Source: Proteiniborus sp. MB09-C3
GTDB lineage: Bacteria; Bacillota; Clostridia; Tissierellales; Proteiniboraceae
Reading direction: 5' to 3'
NCBI RefSeq assembly: GCF_030263895.1
Contig: NZ_CP127161.1
Coordinates: forward strand, 2,046,001-2,110,000
DNA: 64,000 nt
In this document: positions 15,514-24,002 of the stretch, piece by piece
Numbering within the stretch: the stretch's first letter is position 1
Layout: each line of letters opens with the position of its first letter
Position numbers and translations under genes: made by a program
The notes under the pieces: generated by a model
The model's input: the letters and a program-made list of their open reading frames with translations, nothing else
Database searches by the model: none
What the model was told of the DNA's origin: nothing

Positions 15514-16401
15514 GTGTCTAAATTTGTTTTAACATGTTGTTCTACAGCAGATATGCCCTATGAATATTTTCTTAAAAGGGATATACCTTTTGCTTCTTTT
15601 CATTTCAACATAGATGATAAAGAATATATCGATGATCTTGGTCAGACTATGTCTTTTGAAGAATTCTATAGTAGAATTGAAAAGGGAGCAATGCCAACTA
15701 CTTCTCAGGTAAATATCGGAGAGTTTATAGATTTTTTTGAACCTTTTCTTAAGAATTCAAAAGATATTTTACATATTTCTCTTTCTACAGGTTTATCAGG
15801 TGTTTATAATTCCGCATGTATAGCGAAGGAAGAACTGTTATCTAGGTATCCAGAACGGAAAATTATAATTGTTGATTCCCTAGGTGCCTCTTCAGGTTAT
15901 GGATTACTTACTGATTTAGCTGCTGATATGAGAGACGGAGGCGCAAGCATTGAAGATGTTTACGCATGGCTAGAGGAAAACAAATTAAATGTACATCATT
16001 GGTTTTTCTCTACTGATTTAACACATTATAAACGTGGTGGCCGTATATCTGCTACATCTGCAGTTATAGGGAGCTTATTAAATATATGTCCCCTACTAAA
16101 CATGAGCTATGATGGGAAGTTGGTTCCTCGTGAAAAAATTCGTGGTAAAAAACATGTAATTTCAGAAATGGTGAAAAAAATGAAGATACATGCAGAGAAT
16201 AGGATAGAGTATTCAGGTAAATGTTTCATATCCAATTCTGCATGCTATGATGCTGCACGTATGGTTGCTGATTTAATTGAAGATAACTTCCCTAATCTAG
16301 ATGGGAAGGTAATGATTAATAGTGTAGGCACTGTAATAGGTTCACATACAGGTCCTGGTACAGTTGCACTTTTTTTCTTAGGTGATAAGAGGGTAAACTA
16401 A
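15514..16401 (+). CDS. DegV-family fatty-acid-binding protein
   Basis: DegV (FakB-like) proteins bind a fatty acid and present it to a fatty-acid kinase. The 295-residue product has the family marks: TCCSTADMP at the N-terminus, TSQVNIGEF, the conserved HISLSTGLSGVYNSA, the KRGGRIS segment, and GSHTGPGTVALFF at the C-terminus. The start is GTG 15514 with the AAGGGG site eight bases upstream. It is 35 bases after the SGNH gene and could be in the same operon, which would fit a lipid-related role for both. Confidence 0.9.
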   Translation: MSKFVLTCCSTADMPYEYFLKRDIPFASFHFNIDDKEYIDDLGQTMSFEEFYSRIEKGAMPTTSQVNIGEFIDFFEPFLKNSKDILHISLSTGLSGVYNSACIAKEELLSRYPERKIIIVDSLGASSGYGLLTDLAADMRDGGASIEDVYAWLEENKLNVHHWFFSTDLTHYKRGGRISATSAVIGSLLNICPLLNMSYDGKLVPREKIRGKKHVISEMVKKMKIHAENRIEYSGKCFISNSACYDAARMVADLIEDNFPNLDGKVMINSVGTVIGSHTGPGTVALFFLGDKRVN

Positions 16402-16524
16402 TTTTAATAAATAATAATTTGAGAGTATATAATTAAGATATAGGTATATTATACTGACTTTTTAGTAAATATAAGGATAGGGGCGAACATAATTTGCCCT
16501 ATTATTTTATTTATATAATGAGGA

Positions 16525-16600
16525 TAAAAAATAATGTACATCATTGGTTTTTTCTACTGATTTATAACTATAAAGATTCTAAAATTATTTATGATTTAAT
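16525..16600 (+). pseudogene. Fragment of a degV-like gene
   Basis: The stretch AATGTACATCATTGGTTTTT followed by CTACTGATTTA repeats a piece of the intact degV gene just upstream (about 15990-16022), apart from small gaps, and both translate to NVHHWFF. The surrounding frame is a short AT-rich ORF that I do not believe is expressed. It is best read as the leftover of a tandem degV copy. The rest of 16402-16762 shows nothing else. Confidence 0.55.
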
Positions 16601-16762
16601 TCAGAGTTTTCACTATACCCCGCATTTAGAAAAAGTTCAAATATATATGAAATCTAATAAGACATTGATAAAATGATACTATCAAAAATAAGAGAGTTAA
16701 GAGAATAAATGTCGGTTTAACATCATCAGATATAATAATTGACCCCGCCTGCCGTTCAGGCT

Positions 16763-16797
16763 ATTAGAGCTTCTTTAGAGGCTCTAATTATTTTTTG
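16763..16797 (+). terminator. Rho-independent terminator
   Basis: ATTAGAGC (16763-16770) pairs with GCTCTAAT (16781-16788), followed by TATTTTTT. It closes the degV region ahead of the MATE gene. Confidence 0.75.
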
Positions 16798-16868
16798 GAA
16801 ACAAACATATACATATGCGTGATTATATGATAAAATCATTCATATTGCTTTAATTATGGAGGTTCGTT

Positions 16869-18233
16869 ATGAAGACTAGTTTCAAGAATAAAGATTTTTT
16901 TAAAGCTTTGATATCTATAGCTTTACCTATAACATTACAAAATTTAATAGCTTCTTCTGTGAATATGTTAGATACTCTTATGATTACCAGTTTAGGTAAA
17001 GAGAGTTTAGCTGCAGTAGGTCTTGCAAATCAGGTGTTTTTCTTTTATTCAGTGACTATATTTGGTGTAGCTACTGGTTCATCAATATTTATAGCTCAGT
17101 TCTGGGGAAAGAAAGATACCATGAATATAAAGAGAATATTAGGCATATCTCTTACTATAGCCAGTGTTTTAGGTATGATATTTACACTAGCTGCATTATT
17201 TATACCAGAACAAATAATGCGAATTTTTAGTAATGATATCAAAGTCATTAAACTAGGTGTTGATTATTTAAGAATAGTTTCTATTAGCTATATTATTACT
17301 GGCATTAGCTTTTCTTATGCAGTTGCTTCGAGGAGTACTGGTCAGGCTAAGATGCCAATGGTAGTAAGTATAGTTTCATTTTTGACTAACGCAGTATTTA
17401 ACTATTTACTCATTTTTGGGAAGCTTGGTTTTCCACAGCTTGGAATCAAAGGGGCTGCTTATGGCACATTAATAGCTAGAATTGTGGAAATAGCTATTAT
17501 ACTGTATTTCATATATTCAAATGACGGGAATCCTTTAGCAGGAAGTATTAAAGAAATGACTGATTGGAATAATGATTTTATTAAAAAGTATTTTAAGACT
17601 GCCTATCCAGTTATTTTGAATGAAGCCCTTTGGTCGTTGGGAACTGTGTTGTACTCTGTAGCTTATGCAAAGATAGGTACTGAGGCAGCGGCAGCAGTTC
17701 AGATTTTGAATACTGTTCAAAATATTTTCATGGTAATGACTAGAGGTTTAGCTAATGCATGTACTGTAATGGTCGGAAATAAAATTGGAGCTGAAGAAGA
17801 GGAAGTAGCTATTGAATATGCTAATAGCTTTATGATTATATCTATTACATTAGGAATGTTTCTAGGCATAATGCTGTTCTTGACATCAGATGCAATTCTT
17901 ATGTTTTTCAAAAATTTAACGCCAGAATTATATGCTACATCAAAGAAACTTTTAATAGTTTTAGCTGTTTTTTTCTTTATAAAGGCTTTCAATGGAACTA
18001 TGGTAGTAGGAATATTAAGAGGTGGTGGAGACACGAGATTCTCTATGATTTTAGAAATGGCAGCTGTTTGGCTAGTAGGAGTACCTCTAGCTTTTCTAGG
18101 TGCACTAGTATTTAAGCTTCCAGTATATTATGTTTCAGCACTAGTATGCATGGAGGAAGTAGTTAAAGCAGCTGTTGGGATACCTAGAATAATTTCAAAA
18201 AAGTGGGTAACAAACGTGATCACAGATATGTAA
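16869..18233 (+). CDS. MATE-family multidrug/Na+ antiporter
   Basis: The 454-residue protein has about twelve membrane spans in two related halves, as in the MATE family, which expels drugs or toxic metabolites in exchange for cations. Typical segments are ALPITLQNLIASSVNMLDTL at the start, FIAQFWGKKD after span two, and GILRGGGDTRF in the second half. The start is ATG 16869 with GGAGG eight bases upstream. It is a single gene with no regulator next to it, so the substrate is open. A second MATE gene lies at 48116. Confidence 0.9.
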   Translation: MKTSFKNKDFFKALISIALPITLQNLIASSVNMLDTLMITSLGKESLAAVGLANQVFFFYSVTIFGVATGSSIFIAQFWGKKDTMNIKRILGISLTIASVLGMIFTLAALFIPEQIMRIFSNDIKVIKLGVDYLRIVSISYIITGISFSYAVASRSTGQAKMPMVVSIVSFLTNAVFNYLLIFGKLGFPQLGIKGAAYGTLIARIVEIAIILYFIYSNDGNPLAGSIKEMTDWNNDFIKKYFKTAYPVILNEALWSLGTVLYSVAYAKIGTEAAAAVQILNTVQNIFMVMTRGLANACTVMVGNKIGAEEEEVAIEYANSFMIISITLGMFLGIMLFLTSDAILMFFKNLTPELYATSKKLLIVLAVFFFIKAFNGTMVVGILRGGGDTRFSMILEMAAVWLVGVPLAFLGALVFKLPVYYVSALVCMEEVVKAAVGIPRIISKKWVTNVITDM

Positions 18234-18345
18234 GTATGATAGAATTTTTCAATTGTAAAAGTTGGAGTCTTGAATTAATTTAAAATATGATTTATACTAT
18301 GCTTGTATAGACTATATATACTATTTAAAATTTGATATTTTTAAT

Positions 18346-18443
18346 GGCAGAGTAGGTAGTTTGCGTAAAGTGTTAAAGGATGGGACGTTGCCTTTAAACG
18401 AAGGGCTGTTATTTAGTTCGCGTTAAACTACTGCGTTCGCTGA
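18346..18443 (+). promoter_or_regulatory. Tetrahydrofolate (THF) riboswitch
   Basis: The leader holds the conserved features of the THF-I class: GCAGAGTAGGTAG then TTGCGTAAAGTG, the GGATGGGACGTTGCC segment, ACGAAGGG, and the closing TTCGCGTTAAACTACTGCG. Its order and spacing match the known aptamers found upstream of folate genes. It ends about 70 bases before the folT start, and the intervening GACACATC/GATGTGGC hairpin near the AAAGGAGG site suggests control of translation start. Confidence 0.85.
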
Positions 18444-18515
18444 CACATCTTAAATAGGCTTGCTTTCTTGATGTGGCGGTTCTGTCATATCATTTTATGA
18501 AAGGAGGCTTTTTGT

Positions 18516-19049
18516 ATGCAAAAAATATCCACGAAAAACATTGCTTATTTTGGCCTACTAATTGCTTTGAACGTTGTTTTAACAAGAATAGGCAGCATTA
18601 GAATAGGTGGTGGAGGAGTAGAACTCGTCAGAATAGGTTTTGGCGGTTATCCAGTAATCTTTGCTGGAATAGTATTTGGACCATTAGCTGGTGGTATTGT
18701 TGGTGCAATTGGTGATATAATAGGCCATTTTATGAGTCCAATGGGACCATACATGCCACATTTTACATTCACAGCAGCATTAACTGGAATATTACCAGGA
18801 TTAATACTGATGTCATTTAAGGATAAGAAATCCAAAAGTTCTTTCTGGAAGCTAATTTTAGCAATAGCAGTGGGACAAATCACTACTTCTGTAATCATGG
18901 TACCTTATTTTATGCAAACATTATTTAGCGTACCAATGGTAACTACTGTACCTGGGAGAATAATTAGTCAAGCATTCCATATACCACTATATGCGTATGT
19001 TACAAGACTCTTGGTAAATAGACTGAGTTTTGCATTTAAGGTTAATTAG
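18516..19049 (+). CDS. folT: Folate-specific ECF transporter substrate-binding component FolT
   Basis: FolT captures folate in the membrane and works with a shared energising module (EcfA, EcfA', EcfT) that is not in this window. The 177-residue protein has about five or six hydrophobic spans. Family features are LLIALNVVLTRI at the start, the RIGFGGYPVIFAGIVFGP segment, GAIGDIIGHFMSPMGPY and the C-terminal GRIISQAFHIPLYAYV. The THF riboswitch directly upstream confirms the substrate. Start ATG 18516 after GAAAGGAGG. Confidence 0.93.
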   Translation: MQKISTKNIAYFGLLIALNVVLTRIGSIRIGGGGVELVRIGFGGYPVIFAGIVFGPLAGGIVGAIGDIIGHFMSPMGPYMPHFTFTAALTGILPGLILMSFKDKKSKSSFWKLILAIAVGQITTSVIMVPYFMQTLFSVPMVTTVPGRIISQAFHIPLYAYVTRLLVNRLSFAFKVN

Positions 19050-19055
19050 AACCAA

Positions 19056-19088
19056 AACCATTACCTGTTAAAGGGTAATGGTTTTTTC
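19056..19088. terminator. Bidirectional terminator between folT and the convergent gene
   Basis: CCATTACC (19058-19065) pairs with GGTAATGG (19074-19081), with AAAA before and TTTTTT after, so it can serve both converging genes. Confidence 0.85.
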
Positions 19089-19660
19089 TATAATTTAATA
19101 TCTAATAACTTATCATTTTCTTTAGGTAATATATTCTTAATAGGGTCTTTTGTATTCTTAATATCTTTATTATTATAATTTATTTCAGCTTTATTTACCG
19201 CTTCCATTAAATATTCACCATACTTAGGATCAACTTTATCGGCAATCAATTTTGCTTCTATCTTTGCCTCTAGTATAATAATCCTAGCTTCCCTGTCGGA
19301 CTTTACGTTTTTTAGCCTGCTTTCAAGTTCTTTTCGTCTCTCATTTGCTCTTTTAGCTTTTTCTAGTTTTTCAGGATCTATCTCCATAATCTTAGCTTTT
19401 TCCTCTGCCGTGAGAATTTCACCTCTTGCCACCTTTTTTGCAATTTTATCTGCAATTATATCATTTTTGATCTTATTACTCATCATCTGTCCAATGTTGC
19501 CGCCACTATTTGCCTTTTTGTATTTGCTATGATCTAAATAAAAACCAGCTATGTTTTGTCTTGATGTGATGTCTTTATTATTTAAAAGATTGAAGGACTT
19601 GATTTGCTTGTTGTTTTGCACATAGCTATTAGTTTTAAATTGATATCCTGTTATTTTCAT
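19088..19660 (-). CDS. Hypothetical charged helical protein, 190 aa
   Basis: The product is soluble and rich in Lys, Glu, Asn and Ile. The N-terminal third is polar (YQFKTNSYVQNNKQIKSF), and residues 65-150 are almost pure helix with heptad-like spacing (AEEKAKIMEIDPEKLEKAKR then ANERRKELESRLKNV), suggesting a coiled coil. There is no signal peptide, membrane span or known motif; I do not recognise the family. Start ATG 19660 has AGGAGG upstream. It is a single gene convergent with folT. Confidence 0.55.
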   Translation of the reverse strand: MKITGYQFKTNSYVQNNKQIKSFNLLNNKDITSRQNIAGFYLDHSKYKKANSGGNIGQMMSNKIKNDIIADKIAKKVARGEILTAEEKAKIMEIDPEKLEKAKRANERRKELESRLKNVKSDREARIIILEAKIEAKLIADKVDPKYGEYLMEAVNKAEINYNNKDIKNTKDPIKNILPKENDKLLDIKL

Positions 19661-19877
19661 GTCATCCTCCTATCTTATCTATTATCAATTACCTCGTATA
19701 TTATATATCGGCAAATAAATAAATCTAAATATATATATTTTAAAATTTGGATAATAACATTCTTATTGTTTAAATAAGGTAAAAGCGGTTATAAAAGATA
19801 TGATTTTTTAAAATAATATAGATAAGGTAATTAGATCAACAAAGATGTGAATGCATAAATAAACTGTTTATGGATTG

Positions 19878-19908
19878 ATCACCCTGCTGCTAAAGGGTGA
19901 TTGTTTTT
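19878..19908 (+). terminator. Orphan terminator-like hairpin
   Basis: ATCACCCT (19878-19885) pairs with AGGGTGAT (19894-19901) and is followed by TGTTTTTG. No plus-strand gene ends here: the gene to the left runs the other way and the next begins at 20004. The 19661-20003 gap shows nothing else certain, so the hairpin may mark the end of a small RNA. Confidence 0.5.
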
Positions 19909-20003
19909 GTAAAATGAACAAAAATTTTGTTGAAAAATGTGGTATCATTTAAATATACAGCAAATGAATAGTTCATTATATTATTGACTAAGGAGTAGAG
20001 TAG

Positions 20004-20708
20004 ATGAGTAAATATATCGAATTTCAGGATGTTAAAAAGGTATATCAGATGGGAGAAGTGAAAACAGAAGCCTTAAGAGGAGTAGATTTTTCCATTGATA
20101 AAGGGGAATTTGTCATTATAGCAGGAGCTAGTGGAGCAGGTAAAAGTACAATATTGAACATATTAGGAGGTATGGATACAGTTAGCTCTGGGACTGTAAG
20201 GGTTGATAACAGGGAAATAAGCTCATATTCAAATAAAGATCTCATAACATACAGGAGGCATGATATAGGTTTCGTGTTTCAATTTTATAATCTAGTACAG
20301 AATTTAACTGCTATTGAAAATATAGAACTGGCAACTCAAATATGTGAAAATCCATTAGATCCAGGAGAAATATTAGATGCTGTAGGACTAAATGAAAGAA
20401 AAAAGAATTTTCCTGCTCAATTATCGGGAGGAGAGCAGCAAAGAGTAGCAATAGCTAGAGCATTAGCTAAAAATCCTAAGCTGCTTTTGTGTGACGAGCC
20501 TACTGGGGCTTTGGACTATAACACAGGAAAATCAATTCTTAAGCTTCTTCAAGATACTTGCTGCCAAATGGGTATGACAGTAGTTGTGATTACACATAAT
20601 CTGGCTATAACACCTATGGGAGATAAAGTTATCAGAGTTAAGAATGGTAGAATTGAAGGTCAAACTTTAAATAGCAATCCTACTCCAGTAGAAAGGATTG
20701 AGTGGTAG
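20004..20708 (+). CDS. ABC transporter ATP-binding protein, MacB/LolD type
   Basis: This ATPase powers the FtsX-type permease encoded next. The 234-residue protein has Walker [10 protein letters not shown] (about 41-49), a Q-loop [11 protein letters not shown], the signature LSGGEQQR and Walker [13 protein letters not shown], then the switch histidine in VITHN. This is the lipoprotein-release/MacB class, which moves molecules or force across the envelope rather than importing nutrients. Start ATG 20004 after AAGGAG. It overlaps the permease start. Confidence 0.93.
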   Translation: MSKYIEFQDVKKVYQMGEVKTEALRGVDFSIDKGEFVIIAGASGAGKSTILNILGGMDTVSSGTVRVDNREISSYSNKDLITYRRHDIGFVFQFYNLVQNLTAIENIELATQICENPLDPGEILDAVGLNERKKNFPAQLSGGEQQRVAIARALAKNPKLLLCDEPTGALDYNTGKSILKLLQDTCCQMGMTVVVITHNLAITPMGDKVIRVKNGRIEGQTLNSNPTPVERIEW

Positions 20709-23700
20709 TGAAAAAGACTGCACTGAGAAATGATGCTATAAAAGATATTAGAAAATCACTAGGCAGGTTTATCTCTATTGTAGCCATTATAGCTTTAGGA
20801 GTAGCATTTTTTGCAGGGATAAAAGTTTCTCCAGAGGTTATGGAATATACTGCTGACAAATATTATGATGATTATAATTTAATGGATCTAAGAATAGTAT
20901 CTACATTAGGGTTAACTGAAGAAGACTTAAATGAAGTAAGCAAAATCTCTGGAGTAAAAGAAAGCCTTGGAACTTACATCATAGATGCTTTGACACAATA
21001 CAAGGAAAGTGAAGTAGTGGTGAGACTGCATGGGTTCTCGTCAAAAGATCAAATAAATGGAATGAGATTATTAGAGGGAAGATTGCCAGAGAGATCAGAT
21101 GAATGCTTAGTAGAGGCTGGAAAAGAGAATTATTTAAATGTGCCAATTGGCTCTAAGATTAATCTGTATTCTGGTAAAGAAGATCCTCTGTCAGATAGTC
21201 TGGAAAATACCGAATTTACAGTAGTTGGAGCTATTCAAAGTCCATACTATTTGTCTTTTGAAAAGGGAAGTAGTGATATTGGTAGTGGAAAAGTGAGAGA
21301 TTTTATTTTGATTCCTCAAGAGAACTTTAAACTCGATGTATATACGGATATATTTGTTATTGTAGATGGAGCAAAGGAGTTAAACTCATATAAGGATGAA
21401 TATTTTGATGTTGTTAATATAGTAGAAGAAAAGATTAAGGACATATCCAAAGACAGGGAAAAGATTAGATATGAAGGTATATTAGAGGAAGCACAGGATG
21501 AATTAGAAAAAGGAAAGAAAGAATATTTTGAAGAAAAGGCTAAGGCTGATGAAAAATTAAATGAGGCCTCAAATGAGATAGAAGATGCTAAAAAAGAGAT
21601 TGAAAATGGTGATAAAAAGCTTAAAGATAATGAAGAGCTATTTAATAAGTCCATAAGAAAAGGCAAGGAAAAAATAGCAGATGCAGAAAACGAATTAACT
21701 AAAGGTGAAGAGGAATATGAAAAAGGTTTAAAGGCTTTTAACGAAAATAAGACCTTAGCTAATGAAGGCTTTAAAAAAGCTAATGAGGAAATAAAACAAG
21801 GGGAAGAAAGTATAGTACTATTAGAAGGAAATATATCACAAATTACTGCTGCATTAGAAAATCCATTACTGCCTAGTGAAGAAAGAGAAAAATTAACAGT
21901 GGAATTACAGGCAGCTATGGGAATTCTAGAAAAAACAAAAGAAGCAGTAAAAAATGGCAAAAATGAATTGGAGGCAAAAAAATCTGAGCTAGCCAAGGCG
22001 GAAGAGGAGCTTAATAGAAGCAAAGCTTTACTAATATCTTCGAGGGAAAGGCTAGAAGCTGAGAAGTTAAATCTAAGAGATAAAGAAAAAGAAGGTATCA
22101 TAGAAATTGAAAAGGCTAAAGCTGAACTAGAGAAAGCAAAAGTAGACTTGGCTAAAGGAGAAGAAGAATATATTACTTCTAAAGCAAAAGCAGATAAGGA
22201 ATTAAAAGAAGCATGGGAGAAAATCGAAGATGGTGAAAAAGAATTAAAGAAAATTAAAGAAGTTAAATGGTATGTATTAAATAGAGAAAGCCACTATTCC
22301 TATGTGGACTATGGTGGAGCAGCTGACAGAATAGATGCGATATCTAGAATTTTCCCGGTTTTCTTTGCATTGGTTGCCGCATTAGTATGCTTAACTACTA
22401 TGACTAGAATGGTAGATGAGCAAAGGGTAAATATAGGGACATTAAAAGCTCTAGGCTATGGAAATGAAGATATTGCATTTAAGTATATTTTCTATGCTAT
22501 GACAGGGACTATATTAGGGTGTAGCATTGGGATCGCTGTGGGATATACTTTATTTCCAACTATTATTTTTAATGCCTATGGGATTATGTATTTATTACCT
22601 CCTGTAGAACTTAGGTTTAATGTGCCTTTGGCTTTTTCTGTATCTTTGGGGGCTATAGGATTAACAACAATAACTGCATTTTTTGCCTGCAATAATGAGC
22701 TAAAGGAAAATCCTGCCTCATTAATGAGACCAAGAGCACCTAAATTAGGAAAAAGAATACTCCTTGAAAGGATACCTCTCATATGGAATAGGTTTAACTT
22801 TACTTATAAGGTCACAATTAGAAATATATTTAGATATAAAAGAAGATTTTTCATGACAGTGCTAGGAATAGCAGGCTGCACTGCTCTGATGCTGACAGCC
22901 TTTGGAATAAGGGATTCTATTAGGGCAGTTGTAGATAGGCAATTTGGAACATTATTTACCTATGATATAACTGTGGGGCTAGAATCTGAAAGCGAAAAAT
23001 ATCTAGAGGAGAATGAAGATATAAAAAGCTATGAGCTGATTCTAAAGGAAAGTGGAACTCTGTCATCAGATAATATAGAGAAGGATGTTTCTATAATTGT
23101 TCCAAGAAATTTGGAAGAAATAGATAGTTTTATTCGCTTGCAAAGACGTAAGGATGAGCAAAAGATTGATATTCCAGAAAAAGGAGTAGTTATTACTGAA
23201 CAAGTAAGTAAAAGCTTAAGTGTAAATGTAGGTGATGAAATAACCTTAACTAGTGGTGAAGATGAAGCCATAGTTAAAGTCACAGGTATTACAGAAAATT
23301 ATACTTTTAACTATGCTTATTTGTCTCCAGAATACTATAGGGAAATTTTCAACAAGGAAGTAGATTTTAATGAGGCAATAGGAATTTTAGAGAATACTTC
23401 TGAGGAACTTGAAAGCTCTTTATCTAAGGAATTAATAAAAAAAGAAGGAATATCTAGTGTAAGCTTTAATACTGGAATTAGAAGGAGCTTTGAAGACACT
23501 ATAAAGAGCTTGGGATACGTAGTTTTAGTTATGATTGTATCTGCAGGTGCTTTGGCCTTCGTAGTTCTGTATAATCTTACTAATGTAAATATTAGTGAGA
23601 GAATAAGAGAAATTGCAACTATAAAGGTTTTAGGGTTTTATGATAATGAAGTATCAGCATATGTTTATCGAGAAAATACAATTTTAACTCTTATTGGAAC

Positions 23701-23911
23701 CTTAGTAGGTCTAGTAATAGGCATATTTCTGCACAGATATATAATGGTAACAGTTGAAATGGAAAATGTAATGTTTGGATTGAAGCTGGAGCCTTGGAGC
23801 TATGCATTTTCTATACTGCTAACACTAGCGTTTTCTATTTTTGTAAATTTTGTAATGTATTATAAGCTTGGAAATATTGAAATGGTAGAATCCTTGAAAT
23901 CTGTTGATTAA
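20708..23911 (+). CDS. FtsX-like ABC permease with a long extracellular coiled coil
   Basis: The product has about 1067 residues. After the first membrane span (about 18-38) comes an outer domain, then a coiled coil of about 270 residues (about 250-520) made almost only of Glu, Lys, Ala and Leu. Three further spans form the first FtsX domain (about 545-660), and a second FtsX domain fills the C-terminal part (spans near 720, 940, 990 and 1030). Many Firmicutes have large permeases of this type with unknown cargo. The start is probably GTG 20708, ten bases after GAAAGGA and overlapping the ATPase stop; GTG 20702 is the alternative. Confidence 0.88.
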   Translation: MKKTALRNDAIKDIRKSLGRFISIVAIIALGVAFFAGIKVSPEVMEYTADKYYDDYNLMDLRIVSTLGLTEEDLNEVSKISGVKESLGTYIIDALTQYKESEVVVRLHGFSSKDQINGMRLLEGRLPERSDECLVEAGKENYLNVPIGSKINLYSGKEDPLSDSLENTEFTVVGAIQSPYYLSFEKGSSDIGSGKVRDFILIPQENFKLDVYTDIFVIVDGAKELNSYKDEYFDVVNIVEEKIKDISKDREKIRYEGILEEAQDELEKGKKEYFEEKAKADEKLNEASNEIEDAKKEIENGDKKLKDNEELFNKSIRKGKEKIADAENELTKGEEEYEKGLKAFNENKTLANEGFKKANEEIKQGEESIVLLEGNISQITAALENPLLPSEEREKLTVELQAAMGILEKTKEAVKNGKNELEAKKSELAKAEEELNRSKALLISSRERLEAEKLNLRDKEKEGIIEIEKAKAELEKAKVDLAKGEEEYITSKAKADKELKEAWEKIEDGEKELKKIKEVKWYVLNRESHYSYVDYGGAADRIDAISRIFPVFFALVAALVCLTTMTRMVDEQRVNIGTLKALGYGNEDIAFKYIFYAMTGTILGCSIGIAVGYTLFPTIIFNAYGIMYLLPPVELRFNVPLAFSVSLGAIGLTTITAFFACNNELKENPASLMRPRAPKLGKRILLERIPLIWNRFNFTYKVTIRNIFRYKRRFFMTVLGIAGCTALMLTAFGIRDSIRAVVDRQFGTLFTYDITVGLESESEKYLEENEDIKSYELILKESGTLSSDNIEKDVSIIVPRNLEEIDSFIRLQRRKDEQKIDIPEKGVVITEQVSKSLSVNVGDEITLTSGEDEAIVKVTGITENYTFNYAYLSPEYYREIFNKEVDFNEAIGILENTSEELESSLSKELIKKEGISSVSFNTGIRRSFEDTIKSLGYVVLVMIVSAGALAFVVLYNLTNVNISERIREIATIKVLGFYDNEVSAYVYRENTILTLIGTLVGLVIGIFLHRYIMVTVEMENVMFGLKLEPWSYAFSILLTLAFSIFVNFVMYYKLGNIEMVESLKSVD

Positions 23912-23938
23912 ACAGTATAAGAGGGCAATAAATGTTAC

Positions 23939-23970
23939 TAAAAGCGGAGAACTATATCTCCGCTTTTAAC
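23939..23970. terminator. Bidirectional terminator
   Basis: AAAGCGGAGA (23941-23950) pairs with TCTCCGCTTT (23957-23966), with A-rich and T-rich flanks. It separates the ABC operon from the convergent spoVB. Confidence 0.8.
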
Positions 23971-24002
23971 ATGCCTAGTTTTATGAAGCTATATCATTTA
24001 TT

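Noticed and set aside
16494-16676. A 60-codon frame after degV
   Set aside because: Its only recognisable part is a scrap of degV; the rest is AT-rich and it has no ribosome binding site, so it is treated as a gene fragment.
21316-22101. A 261-codon open frame antisense to the ABC permease
   Set aside because: It is the mirror of the Glu/Lys-rich coiled coil, giving a Ser/Phe-rich product with no ribosome binding site.
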